A stretch of 64,000 nt of DNA, taken from positions 1 to 64,000 of the forward strand of contig NBIV01000194.1 of assembly GCA_003194525.1 (NCBI GenBank), read 5' to 3'. The notes under the pieces are model-generated. The model did not search any database. It was not told the origin of the DNA and saw nothing but the letters and a program-made list of their open reading frames with translations. This DNA comes from Gracilariopsis chorda (taxonomy: Eukaryota; Rhodophyta; Florideophyceae; Gracilariales; Gracilariaceae). Position numbers and translations under genes: made by a program. This document shows positions 1-11,379 of the stretch, in pieces. Every line of letters begins with the position of its first letter. Positions within the stretch are counted from its first letter, which is position 1.

Positions 1-8
1 ATTACTCG

Positions 9-874
9 GTGCGCCTTAACAAGGCTTTCCACAGATGTGGTAACGTATACCCCGCTGGGGAGCGCAGTACCATGTTCATCGATGGTCTTGACCCGGCAAT
101 CCGGAGTTTAGTTACCCGTTATCGGGAGGACAAGCGGAGGATCACCTATCTCGATCTGGTCCAACACGCCCGAGCGGAAGGGGATGCACTTCGTGCAAGA
201 TCTCCGAACAATCGGTCTAAATCCGCCAAGGCGTTGTTGCTGGAAAGTGAAGCTTCCTCACTCCCGCTCACCGCGGATGGGAACCCTGCACAGGGATTTG
301 ATACCGTGCATTTGGTGCAGGAGGATGGTGTGTCGATACCCACCAGTGACTTACCGTCAACGCGAAGATGACCCGTGATACGGGAACGGAAGACCCCTTT
401 TTGTACGGTGGTAACAGTCGGGTTCAACCCCAACGACTCCCGTTTTCAAACGGTCAATCCCGTTATCAACGGCCTGGGTGGACTCACACCCGCCCTGCGG
501 TTCGCTTCTCCGATACTCGGAATAATAATCCGCTTGTCGCGGTATTGGCTCTCATTTGCCACCTGTGCTATGCCCATGGCAATACCTCACCTCAGTGTAT
601 TTGTTCACTGAAGAATATGGCCAAGGTGGTGGCAAATTATGAGGCCCTCACTCCAGAGGAGAAACGTTCCGTCCGACGGCTTCCTACCTCCGTGCTAAAA
701 CGGACTTTTGCCATGCTCTACCACAGACCCCGCGTGCGCGGCAAGCTTCATACACCCGATTCGGGAGATCACGCAACCATCCGTTGCAACCCCGCTTATG
801 CGGATAGAAACCCCCGTCAACGGGATGAAGCACTCGTTGTCGAGGAAACCACCCCGCCGAAGTCGGAAAACTAA
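9..874 (+). pseudogene. gag region of element A (partial)
   Basis: This is the C-terminal part of a Ty3/gypsy gag. A CCHC-type zinc-knuckle-like pattern (C-x2-C, then C after a short spacer) lies near 555-600 and corresponds to an intact C-x2-C-x4-H-x4-C knuckle in sister copy B. Gag forms the virus-like particle in this family. The N-terminal part is outside the window. It is a fossil and is not expected to be functional. Confidence 0.7.
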
Positions 875-1055
875 CTGAGGGAGTCTCCCCTTGGGAGAGG
901 CGTCCTCAAGAACGAGGCTGTTGGCGCCCGAGGCGTTCTCGCCTCGCTCCCCGGTGAAAGTCCTCTCGAGAAAGACACCGCCGACGCGGACTCTGCGCAC
1001 CTCGGTGTGTTGCGTCACCCGTGGATACGGATAAAAATCCGGATTCCGGTAGAGT

Positions 1056-1409
1056 TTGGTCTTGGCCAAGCGCAATTATAAGGTCTATGCCGACCTTGGC
1101 CTTGACCCCCAGTTTATGGTGGGGTTTCTCACCGTCCTGGATACAGGTGCACGCCCCAACTTTGTTGTGGAATCATTGTTACCCCCGCTTGTGCGGTCGC
1201 GTATCCGCTCTGACGCGGTCCCGACATTTCGGATGCGAAACAACAATCCGTTACAAACGGTGGGCACAGTGGACCTCGTCGTGAGACTTGGTACCTCTGT
1301 GGTGAAGTTGGACTTCATCGTTTGCCGTTCATTGGCAGCACCAGTCATACTGGGATGTGATTACTGCGACAGATTTGTCGACGCAATCAGGCCCGCCTCA
1401 GGCGTGTAG
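1056..1409 (+). pseudogene. retropepsin (aspartic protease) region of element A
   Basis: The frame contains the aspartic protease signature LDTGA near 1138-1152 and the downstream hydrophobic-glycine motif VILGCDY. This is the order expected for a Ty3/gypsy protease between gag and reverse transcriptase. The matching frame in element B is at about 22086-23282. Function in the family is cleavage of the Gag-Pol polyprotein. Confidence 0.75.
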
Positions 1410-1576
1410 AACTTGAAGACGGATCGTCGGTTCCGATTGTTCGCCGCCCGCTAAAGCGGTCCTCTCGGAAACAAGTTCCTCTCCCTGCTGCGCAGGAACC
1501 ACCGCCGGCGTCCCACGAGTCCACCAAGCTCCGCGTCGCTGCCTCGGTTTCTATACCGGCTGAGTCCCAAGTCTGG

Positions 1577-2889
1577 GTGCAGGTAAATTCCCGTCAACAC
1601 GGTCTTCGGGTTATACAACCCCTCGCCTCTTTGTACGAGAAATCCCAGCTGGCGCTGGCTAATGGAATTGTCTCCATTTCCCCGGATGTTCCTTTCCGTA
1701 TATTGGTTGCCAACCTTGGCAAAAAACCCCCAGTATCTGGTAAAACACCAAGTAATTGGGAGTGTAACCCCCCATCCTATGGAATGCTGCCAACGAAGAT
1801 GACAGCCGCCAATGTACTCGGAGTTACCACCTCTTCTGAGGAGTTCGCCCCGCCATCCGAAGACGTCAAGTCTAAGGAGGGGGAGGAAACCGCTACTTCA
1901 GAGTCGAACACACCGATTAACTCGGAATTGCGAACCACACCTGTTCCACAGGACAATGCTTCATCGAGCAACGACCTGATTGATCCGGAAAAGGCACTTG
2001 AAGCGCTGGACTTCAGCCACGTGCCAGAGTCGAACCGCGACAAACTCCGTACAATGTTACAGGAATTCACCACAATGTGGGATGGCTCGCTTGGCGAGAT
2101 TAATGCAACGGAACACCGGATTGATTTAATCCGCGGTGTGCGACCGGTTGCACAACCCCCTTACAGGGCAGGTCCGAAAGCTCAGGAAGAGGAGCAGTCC
2201 CAAGTGGACAAGATGCTCTGCGCAGGTGTGATTGAGCCCGCTCAATCACCCTGGGCATCCCCAGTTGTACTGGCTTTAAAGGCCGACGGAACCTGGAGGT
2301 TCTGTGTCGACTACCGCCGGCTCAATGCCGTGACTGTTAGGGACACGTACCCTATCCCTCGTATGAACAAGTGTATTGACTCCCTTGGAGATGCCACCGT
2401 GTTCACGGCCCTCGATGCCAATTGGGGATATTGGCAAGTACCTGTCAGACAGGAGGATCGCGACAAAACTGCATAAGTACCGCTTCAAGCGGATGCCATT
2501 TGGGTTAACCAACGCCCCCGCCACCTCTCAGCGTGCAGTAGATATTCTACTCAACCGCTTTAAGTGGCGGAGTTGTCTGGTCTACCTTGATGATATTATC
2601 ATCTTCTCCAACTCCAGACAACCATCTCACTCACGTCCGAGACGTGCTGACCGTACTCCGCGATGCGGTAATTACCCTCAAGTTGAGGAAATTCGAGTTT
2701 TTCACAGATACTGTGAAGTATCTGGTTCACATTATCCGTCCTGGACGGTTAGCGATCGAGAAAGCTCGAGTCAAATCTCTCGTTGAGGCGAAAGAGCCCG
2801 TACTCAAACGGAACTGCGCTCCTTTTTGGGGCTGGGCAACGTCTATCGACTGTTTATCCCGAACTTTTCGGATACCGCAGCGCCCCTAA
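1577..2889 (+). pseudogene. reverse transcriptase region of element A
   Basis: RT palm motifs are visible: FCVDYRRLNAVTVRDTYP near 2300-2352, a FTALDAN-type catalytic aspartate block near 2401-2421, PFGLTNAPAT near 2497-2526, and YLDDIIIFS near 2583-2609. These are Ty3/gypsy RT motifs. The segment lies directly between protease and RNase H, as the family requires. It is part of a broken element. Confidence 0.85.
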
Positions 2890-4328
2890 ACGCGTTGTTG
2901 CGAAAGGGGAACCCCCCAAAACTGGGAACATTTACGCCCGAGCAATCGGAAGCCTTTAACTCCTTGAAGGAGGCTGTCACATCAGCACCAATCCTACATC
3001 TCCCAAAACGTGGGTTGCCATACTCCGTAGATACGGACTCGAGCGACTACCAAGTCGGGTGTGCTCTTTTTCAAACCACACCCGAAGGGGAACGACACCC
3101 AATTGGTTATTGGTCGCGCTCGCTCAATGTTCATGAGCGGAACTACTCCGTATCGGAGAAAGAGTGCCTCGCCATCGTATGGGCGAGGACCACTCTGCGC
3201 CCCTACCTTATGGGAGTTCACTTCACCGTGTACACGGATCATTCCTCATTGAGGTGGTTAATGAATATCTCTGACCCGTCGGGACGCCTCATGCGCTGGA
3301 GACTCCGCCTCGCGGAATATGACTTTCAAGTCATTTATAAGAAGGGCGCGCAGAACACCCAAGCCGACGCCTTGTCGCGGTTACCCACAAGTGGGGAAGC
3401 ACTCCCAACGGAGGATGATGAAGTCCCATGTTTCATGGCCATAGACCCGGATGATCCGGAATGTGCCGTCGAGGCTGGGCCAGAAAACTGGGACGAGGAT
3501 GCTGAATTTGACGAACTACTCGCATCGCGAGATGAATCTGAGAACCCGTTACCGGGAAACTTTGTACCGGTATCACCGGAAGAAATGATCCGAGAACAAT
3601 TCGGCGACCCATTCTGTACGAGGATTCGTGCCCGTCTTAACGGTGGTGAAGATCTCCCTTTCGGGGTAAACGACAAAGGCTACCTCGTAAGGAAGGTCGA
3701 AGCCCGCCCACAGATTGTGGTACCTCATTCCCTGCAGTCGCGGGTGTTACATATATCACACTACGCTCCCACTGGAGGTCACCCAGGTGGGAGGAAACTC
3801 TACCTAACACTGCGAAGGGATTTCTATTGGCCCGCCATGGCGGTGGATTGCTACGCAACCGTGCGGTTTTGTAGCGAATGCGCGAAGAATCGCGTGAAAC
3901 TCCGCAAAAATGCGAAGAAGATGAAACTATTCCCCGCAAGGGCGCTGCTCGAGTTTATCGCGATCGATATTCTCGGACCACTACTCACCACGAAACGTGG
4001 AAACAAGTTTCTACTTGTCATTACTGACCGCTTTTCTAAGCTGGTACGGACTGTCCCTCTTTGGAGGATAACCGCTCTCACGGTGGCCCAGGCTCTGGTG
4101 ACGCACTGGATTTTCGTCTACGGTCTCCCTGTGGAAGTGCTCTCCGATAACGGGAAACAGTTCGTGAGCAAGTTCTTCCAGGATGTTTGTCGCATCCTGG
4201 ATGTCAAGAACTTGTTCACGACTACCTACCACCCCCAGTGTAATGGGCAAGTTGAACGGTTTAACCGGACGTTACTCGCGGCGTTACGTTCCTACGTCGA
4301 AGACCACCCAAAGAACTGGGACATGTAA
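2826..4328 (+). pseudogene. RNase H and integrase region of element A
   Basis: The 500-codon open stretch starts with the RT connection, then RNase H (YSVDTDSSDYQVGCALF, later VYTDHSSLRWL). The integrase zinc domain follows (HISHYAPTGGHPGG, then FCSECAKN) and then the DDE core (FIAIDIL, VEVLSDNGKQF, YHPQCNGQVERFNR). It is almost identical in arrangement to 18917-21562 of element B. Integrase inserts the cDNA into the host genome. The element as a whole is a fossil. Confidence 0.88.
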
Positions 4329-5673
4329 GCTGATGCGGTAACCTACGCGTACAATACGCAGGTACACCGGACTACCGGAGTTTCGCCATTCGAGTTGGTT
4401 CTATCTAGAACACCCCCGCCTGTGGCGCTGGAACCCAAGCTACCTTGGATAATTTCCCATCAGTGGGTATCTACCGGCAGCAATGGAAGCAATGGCTTTC
4501 CAAGCTGGTCCCCGCTGCGCGGAAGTTTATGGCACGGGCCTAAGCTGCTTACAAGCGGGATTTTGATGCTCGCTTGTGAGGGAAACCGTCCCCGACTCGG
4601 GCGAATAACTACTTCTTCATCAGGAAGGAGTACTACAACCCGGAACGGGAGAAGCGCCATAAACTCTCGCCTGTGGCGGATGGACCATTCAAGGTCATCT
4701 CTGTAAACACCGACACTGTCGTGGTAGAGATGGGCGACACGCACGAACGGATTTCCAGTGATCGTGTTGTCCTTGCCCCTCCTCCCTCGTGACAGGTAGT
4801 CCTGGATCCAGGCAACCCCGTTTCTACGGACTCTGCAACACCAGAATCATCCAGGAGTACTAGGCCTACGGTACTACCACACTCCAGCCGGGGACTCTCA
4901 GACCTACCGACCCTGTCGGACTCACTGGCTCAGCCGGGTAATTCGGGCCTCTCAGCGCCCGCCCCTACCACGCCCGCCCCACTGGCGCGCATTTATACCC
5001 GCCAAGCGGGGAATTTTATCCCTTATCCCGCCGCTCCGTCTAAGGAGGGGGGGGAGAACACTCGTTTTCGAGGAACGATATCGCCGTCGCAACGGGAAAC
5101 ACACCGTAACATACGGAACACTGATCGTGGAGCACGGAGTATGTCACGCGACACTAATCCCCCGTTCCCGGGCAGTGCTGTGCAACAGGACCCAAACGCG
5201 CAGGCCCCGCAAAAGCGGCAAATACACCGTTTGTCACGGGAAAACGAGAAGCCTCCCTCCAATACCGCAGCAGCGGAAATGCAATCGCCCGATCCATCCC
5301 CGGAGGCATCGCCACAAACGCAGGAAATATACCGTGCTACACGGGAAGTTGAAGCGCAACTACCGCACACCCCTGTCAGAGAAGGATCCCCGATAAGGGA
5401 GATGGTGACGATTGCCCCCAATCCCCTGGGCAGTGCGATGCATCGAAGCCGCCATTGGCGGAAGCCCGCGCGGAAGCGGTTAAATTAGGTCCAGTAGACC
5501 CGCGCCCCTCGGAGAAGAGGCGCCCAGATACACCAGCCTCACAGGGAAATACCAACACCCTTCTTGGGTAAAAAGGCAGCCAAGCCGCAGTCGAAGCTTC
5601 AGGCCCTGGCTCGCAAGCCCCGGAAACGCCTCCCGTCGTTGACGGAATCGAAGCCCCCGCTCCGGGGAATAAT

Positions 5674-6510
5674 TTGCACCAACCCCCGCAACGCTGCGGC
5701 GAAGAATCGAGGAACTCGGGAATAACGCGCGCCATCGCACGCTCGAAACCGGTCGTACCGGTCGCTGCTCCTCCTCATCGAGATGGTGCACCGCGCTTAG
5801 CGGCAATTCCCCTGAAAAGGGTGTCATCGGCACCTGCCCGGCACCCTCCAAAGGGTAATTTTGACCAAAATACCGGTGTACCGGAGTTAGCCCCAGGCAA
5901 CCCGTCAGTAACCGGGGACACCACGGCGTCGCCGGAACGTATGTTGCAGAGCGCTCGTGCACCTGGCAGGGAGGCGGAACGCTTACCAATCACCGTGTCG
6001 CACGGAACCCCGCAGGGGAGGTCGCAAACGCCGTTCCCGCATACGCGGCGAAGACCCCGCAAGCTTGCAGTTCGCGAAGAAGACCGCACTCGCGGAGTTC
6101 AAGTCCCCCGCCGCCTGGCGGTTCGCCCGGCCTACCGTGATGACGGGAACAACGACGCCCCTCTGGGGAACGACTTGCCGGTGAAAACCGTGACGCCACA
6201 CACCCTCTTGAGGGATATTTTCCTGCATGAGCAGCGGCCACTAGGGCAGCGCACGGCAACGCCGGAGACATCGCCGAAAACCCGGATGGGGGGCAATATA
6301 CCGCACAGCGGACAGCCCACGCAAGGGAATACAACCACCACCTGGCACGGCCGGCAGGTCTACGAACGAGATTTCGTAATAGACCGACTTGTCGGACACA
6401 CCTGGGACCAGGATGGTATTCTACAATACCGCGTCCGCTGGTACGGGTATGACCCCAGTGGGGATACGTGGGAGCCAATTGAACACCTCCCACGATCGCA
6501 GGTCGTGTGA
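5674..6510 (+). pseudogene. integrase C-terminal tail with chromodomain, element A
   Basis: The last 50 or so codons carry a chromodomain: YERDFVIDRLVG, then QYRVRWYGYDPSGDTWEP. This has the aromatic and W-x-G-Y pattern of chromoviral integrases, which use the fold to bind modified histones and direct insertion. The preceding stretch is Pro/Arg-rich linker with no recognisable fold. The sister sequence is 17918-18841 in element B. Confidence 0.8.
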
Positions 6511-6757
6511 TACCACCGTCAAACGGGAACTGCAGCCCCAGCCACGCTAGGTAATGCCCAAGTCGGGTAACGTTGCCACGCGAGCGGAGGACAGGAAGAA
6601 GGGATAGCAAGGGAAAGTCCGTCCAAGACGGGGAAGTCTAATTGGAAATCACCGTCCGAGACGGGAACGTTTACCTATTGGAGCAGCCAGCTCCATACTA
6701 CACAACACTAACTGGCATAGCCAGGGAAAGGAGAACCAGGAAACTGGACTAGAGGTT

Positions 6758-8544
6758 TCACTCACCCCCATCGTCCGGGGCGTAACCACCAGCGAGGCGG
6801 TAGTCCAACGCCTCCGCCATGGTGGTGACATCCCCCGATACCTCGGCAGCGCTCAGACCGGCACCCCGGAGAACACGTGCAATGATCTCGTTTTCATTTG
6901 CCGTCACCCCGCTCGGGATAGAAGGTCCGGCACTTGCCGCCGAAGGGTCAGCAGCCGGCTCGGCCGGAGACACCCCCTCTGGGAAAGCTTCCGCGCTAGC
7001 GCCGGTCTCCTCTACGTCCATCTCCGCGGGTTCTTTCGGTTCTTTATCGACCATTGGGTCATCCCCGCCGTATGCGCGGTAGTAGTCGTCAGAATCGACG
7101 TACCCAACAGGGTGGTCTTCCGGCACATGCCGGGGCGTATCGCGAAGCTCGTGCGCCTCCTCGGAGGAAATTTCCCGGAACTCCCAGGGGTCGAAGTAGA
7201 TAAAATCCCCCGCAAGGGCGGTGTTTCTACCAAGTCCCGGGCCACCGGTGTTACCACTGCCGCCATCCAGACGGCCGCTTTGCTCCAGCGGACCTCACTC
7301 CAGCTAACACTGTCGATGTACCCAAGTAATTGGAGGACCTCTTCATTGTTGGCCTGGCCCCCAAGGGGGATGCAAAGGTCCAAATTGCGGATTGCTGCCC
7401 GCACACGCAGTGGAAGGAACCAGAGACAAAACTGGTCGTACGCCTCGTTGAGGATATAAGCCGCAGCGCGGGCCGCCCACTCCGTAACCACTACGGACCA
7501 CAACCCCGACCGGGGATCCTGCATTAGCAGCGAACCGAGGTACGTAAGTACTGGCGGGAGTTCTATGTATCAACCCCGGCAGGTTTCATGGAAGCGCCAC
7601 CACTCGGGGAGTCCTACATGCCGACCTAGTCGGTGAGGCGGCGCAATCCGCTCTATCTCCACGTTCCGATACGGGATGAAATACCCGAATCGGGATCGCC
7701 AACGCCGCTCGTAGCGGATGAATTTTTGGAGAACGTTGGACCGGTATTGCCGGGGAAGATACCTGAACTCCGCCCGAATAATCAGTCGCTCCCAACAAAG
7801 GGCTTCTTGGCGCGCTGCGGGGAAATTCCTCCAAGAGAGGGTCTCGAGGCGGAACAGGTTGTCGCCGTGTCCGATCTCCCCGCGAGTGCGGAAGTGGCTA
7901 ATGTCGAAGCCGAACTCCGGTGGGACCGGTACATCGAAGGGAGCCCGGCTCTGCCGTTGGTACACCATGCGCGTCAACGCGGTCTGCGCCGCAGCGACGG
8001 TCTCGCCCGAATTCCTTCGGAGGTGGTTACGCGGAATCGCAATCCGGTGACGCCAATCCCACGATGTGGGGACTGCTCTGGGCAGATCCCTCGGAAGGGT
8101 GTCTGAGCCATCTGCATAAGTGGCAACTAACCCCTCATTGAGGACAGCGACCGGGTGAAACCACGGGGCAAGGCGCAGGCGCGACGCGTGATTCCGATTC
8201 ATCGGGTTGAGCCCCACCAGGGTGTTATAGGTTGGCCAGTTGAATGCCAGAGCGGTTCCTGAGGACCCCACCGAAGGTGGTAGTGCGAAGGGATGGTCAG
8301 CTGCAGCAGCCATACTCCCCGGTTGTACCGGATGTCAATCGCCCTGAAGCAGGGGAACTGACCGTAAACAGGTGGTGTATCGCCCGAGAAGCCTCGGAGG
8401 TTGGCTGTGATTGTTGATGTTGTTGTCGTCGTTCATTTCTCCCTTGTCGAGGGTGGCTGTTGTTGTCGTTTGTGCGCTTGGTGACTCTGGGGCAGAGGGA
8501 TTTACCGGAGGACCAGAGACAGAGCACGCTCTTTTATCACCCAT
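6758..8544 (-). pseudogene. antisense reading-frame region of element A
   Basis: Between the chromodomain and the 3' LTR, open frames run on the strand opposite to gag-pol. They start near 8544, 56 bp inside the 3' LTR. The 247-codon stretch at 7570-8313 and the acidic, Ala/Pro/Glu-rich end at 6758-7126 have clear counterparts in the antisense frame of element B (17200-17730), which starts the same 56 bp from its LTR and is shorter. No known domain was recognised. Antisense ORFs at this place are known from some plant Ty3/gypsy lineages, but homology to those is not claimed. Confidence 0.6.
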
Positions 8545-8588
8545 TTTCGTCTGGGAATCCTCCGCTTCTGCGGTTGTTTTCCCGTCTT

Positions 8589-8599
8589 TGGGGGGGATA
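8589..8599 (+). promoter_or_regulatory. polypurine tract of element A
   Basis: A run of seven G followed by ATA lies immediately before the 3' LTR. The same tract sits next to the 3' LTR of element B on the minus strand. Polypurine tracts prime plus-strand DNA synthesis in LTR retrotransposons. Confidence 0.65.
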
Positions 8600-9425
8600 T
8601 GAAGTGCAACGCCCTCAGGGAGGGATTCCTGGTACTTGATCGTTTTCCCGATATTATTGGTTGTGTAGTGTGTATATGAACTACGCCCACAATGGTGGGT
8701 ATGGACACGTAGGACACGGTTTTGGGCCACTTGGCGGTTGGTCACAGTAGTGGATGTTGCCACGAAATGTGGAGTATTTTAGTTGATTTTATTTATTATT
8801 TTCACACCCATTTCTGGGAAGCTAGTACTTAGTGCGACGGCGCACTGCCGTCCCACCAATAAACATTCCCCAACAAGGGACCCCAACCTGGGGAATTAGC
8901 TCTAGTTGTTGCCGCTTGCGCGCGTACTCTACTGCTCCTTGGAGGGAAACGCCGTAAACCACGGGACATCTAACCCCCTTGCACATCTAAAGAAGCCCAT
9001 CCTTGGGAGTATAATTGTTCCAATCATACTGGTGTTTCTCCCTGTATAGGGAGTCCCGTCCACCGGCATTGCCATATCTGTTCGTCGCTCTCGCGACTCA
9101 CTTCGTCCTCTCTTCCTCCTCTTCGCCCTTCCTTTTCCCCCTTTTTAGGGTAGCACCTCCCGCTATCCGCGGCCCTCGTGTGCGCATCCGCTCACACACC
9201 CCCACTTCCGTGGAAACATTCCTCTACTGAGGATCACAACCCGCTCACCCTGATACCAATTCTTCGCCTTCACCTCCCTGCGCGAGTCGCGACAGGTGTC
9301 CCTGGTCTTACAAACCGGCTTCGCTGTGACACCTCTGGGAGGTCTCTACCCAACTGGGTTCCCCTCGTGAGAGGAAGACCCTGAACTTCTTTCGGTGTTT
9401 TTCCCCTTTGGGGCGTTGCACCACA
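8600..9425 (+). repeat. 3' LTR of element A
   Basis: This 826-bp LTR begins TGAAGTGC and ends CACCACA. It is the reverse complement counterpart of the two 833-bp LTRs of element B. It contains many 4-6 bp perfect hairpins. The five bases after it (ACACT, 9426-9430) are the candidate target duplication, whose partner is off-window. Confidence 0.9.
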
Positions 9426-9517
9426 ACACTTTCTGCAATTCGTGGCCATTCCTTTTACTTGATCTTCCACTCCGACAGAAGAGCTTTGCAGGCGGGCTCT
9501 CAGGACGTCTCGAGAAA
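9426..9517 (-). mobile_element. fragment of element D (integrase region) between A and C
   Basis: This 92-bp piece of minus-strand Ty3/gypsy integrase sequence is stranded between elements A and C. Its sense matches the catalytic-core end of integrase in the related element E (around 55250-55380). It belongs with 16170-16311 and 26418-30476 as parts of one old element split by later insertions. Confidence 0.65.
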
Positions 9518-9522
9518 CCCTC
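9518..9522. repeat. target-site duplication of element C, left copy (CCCTC)
   Basis: The five bases CCCTC directly precede the C 5' LTR and recur directly after its 3' LTR at 16165-16169. A 5-bp duplication is typical of Ty3/gypsy integrases. Confidence 0.8.
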
Positions 9523-9763
9523 TGTTACAGGATGCAAAGATTTTGTAGCTTCGTTACTCCCAAAGGCTGCCAGGCCTGTACGACCTGACAATAATTCGAA
9601 CGTAAGTTTAAGTGCCGGAAAGGTCCCAAAGGCGACCGACGAGGACTAGATGGTAGGCATCAGTAAAGTCAGGGCCTGCAATAGAAGAGACGCAGAGCCT
9701 GGGTTGCCAATGTCGTGTTGCGTTGTTCCCCTCGTTGAGTCTAACTGCATATAGATCTCAACA
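9523..9763 (+). repeat. 5' LTR of element C
   Basis: This 241-bp repeat matches 15925-16164. It begins TGTTAC and ends CTCAACA, giving the TG...CA ends usual for LTRs. Confidence 0.9.
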
Positions 9764-9806
9764 ATTATAGTTGTGTGCACAGACCAGCTTACGTTGAAGT
9801 TAAACA

Positions 9807-10381
9807 ATGGAGCAGGAATCCAACAAAGCCACCACTTCTACGGTCAGGCAGACCATTGTCTCAAATCCTGAGGCACCCAGGCTGCAAGGTGTGACCCTCA
9901 GGCATTTTGCGACGTTTCAGAAACCGCGAAAGCTGTACGAAAAGCAGGTTGAAAAAAAATCGGGAGCCCGGCATCGAAACTACCCCCACTTTCTATAAAG
10001 CCTCAATCGATAACTCAATGCTAAAGATCTTTCTGACAGCAGAATGGATCACAGCCAAATACGTAGCAAGCATCTCAGAAGAACAGCTGGAAAAGTGCAT
10101 CTATACCCGAGCCAGTTTCAACCCTGATGGTAACGACCTATGCAGGATTGAGCATATTAATAGAAAGTTTAAAATGGACACAGCATTTAAGGAAGCTGAA
10201 GACAGAGTCTGGAATCTGCACTACCGTTACATTCTCCGTTTTGGAATCATCCGGGATGCAGGATCTTCCCACTGACAAGCCGCATATTGCCATCGAGCAT
10301 ATTCTTAAACGCATCAAACCAAAGAACCTGCGTGATCGAATGAAGAATATACTTCGATGGCTCAAAGAAAAGGGTTTTTAG
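9807..10381 (+). pseudogene. gag region of element C
   Basis: An ATG at 9807 opens a gag-like region with a basic segment around QKPRKLYEKQVEKK and helical stretches further on. It is similar in pattern to the gag of element D (29550-30314) and of E (51503 on). The shared pattern is an aromatic-basic segment followed by an invariant-looking hydrophobic helix. It is a fossil reading region. Confidence 0.55.
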
Positions 10382-11379
10382 AGGCTTTTTATAGCTTTCA
10401 TGCAAGAGATTGCTCTGCAAGCATAGAAATTAGAGCTCGAGCAGGAACCAATCGCTGAGTCATGTGGTACAGCCAGTGGTGAGCACAACGTCCGTAAAGT
10501 AGGTCTTTTAGATTCGGCCTAACAGATGAGTTGCAATAGGTGGTGGTCACCCTAATATAGGAGCGACGACCGGGGGATTTCTGAAAGGAGATCCGCAACC
10601 ACCAAGCGGAGAGCGGGTTCACTGGGGGAGGATAATCCTACAGGCGCTGCTTTGGGACGCGCTGGGTATCAGCGGCTTAAAAAGAACACCTCGAGGATTA
10701 CTTATTAGTGTACGTGAAGGTGAGTATCACCAGGTTGAACCAGACGAACTAGAACAAGCCTCGAAGGTGCTTGGTTTACTTCCCCGGATGTGGAGCTCGA
10801 GCGACGGACTATGTACAGTTTCACGAGCTGATCTTGACGGAAACTATCTACTTTACTCTATAAAAAATCTAATTTAGGTTATTCTACCTAATTGACTTAC
10901 AGTGGGCTGTAACGATTCCTCTGAAGCGGTGTGCTACGCGGCACCAGTTAGAAAATAGACATACTCCATTAGGAATCTTCCGTAATAGCCCATCTTTAGG
11001 AGCATGCATAGTACCCACTGTACAACAAGTCAGAACCCGAAAGCTGCGATCGCTCGTCGGGGTCGAGCACCTTGTAGTCGTACAAAAAACTATATGGGAA
11101 TCGAAACAGGGAAAGGAGAAACGCAGCCAAAAGTGATATTTATTGCAATCCGTCCTGGATATTCGGGCTATCTTTGTAGATGAACCAGGAATTTGGGTGG
11201 TATCATACTACTGTGTTGGTCCAGAGTATGTTCTAGTTTTGCGAGTAATACTGGTTGGCCGCTATGCTTTAAGAACACATACGATACGTGTATGGACCCT
11301 TCAAGGTGATCTCGTAGATAGTTTTCGTATAAATGGTGGCACTTTCGGCCACCACCCGAACATAATGAAGGTATCCGAG
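10382..11379 (+). other. C internal region without recognisable coding
   Basis: No domain could be recognised between the gag remnant and the hairpin-rich insert-like stretch that follows. It probably corresponds to decayed gag C-terminus and linker. Confidence 0.35.

Larger units (their letters stand above)
1..9425 (+). mobile_element. Ty3/gypsy chromovirus-type LTR retrotransposon A, 5' end outside window
   Basis: This is a fossil LTR retrotransposon in the sense orientation. The order visible is gag with a zinc knuckle, aspartic protease, reverse transcriptase, RNase H, integrase, a chromodomain tail, an antisense reading-frame region, a polypurine tract and a 3' LTR ending at 9425. The 5' LTR and gag start lie left of the window. 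It is a sister copy of element B (16312-26412), with clearly recognisable nucleotide similarity along its length. It is broken, with roughly ten or more interruptions. Its right end abuts integrase-like sequence of element D, so it inserted into D. The whole element is studded with short perfect inverted repeats. Confidence 0.93.

Noticed and set aside
5023-5421. Minus-strand frame over the integrase tail of element A
   Set aside because: It is a shadow of Pro/Arg-rich linker sequence and does not match the antisense frame shared by A and B.
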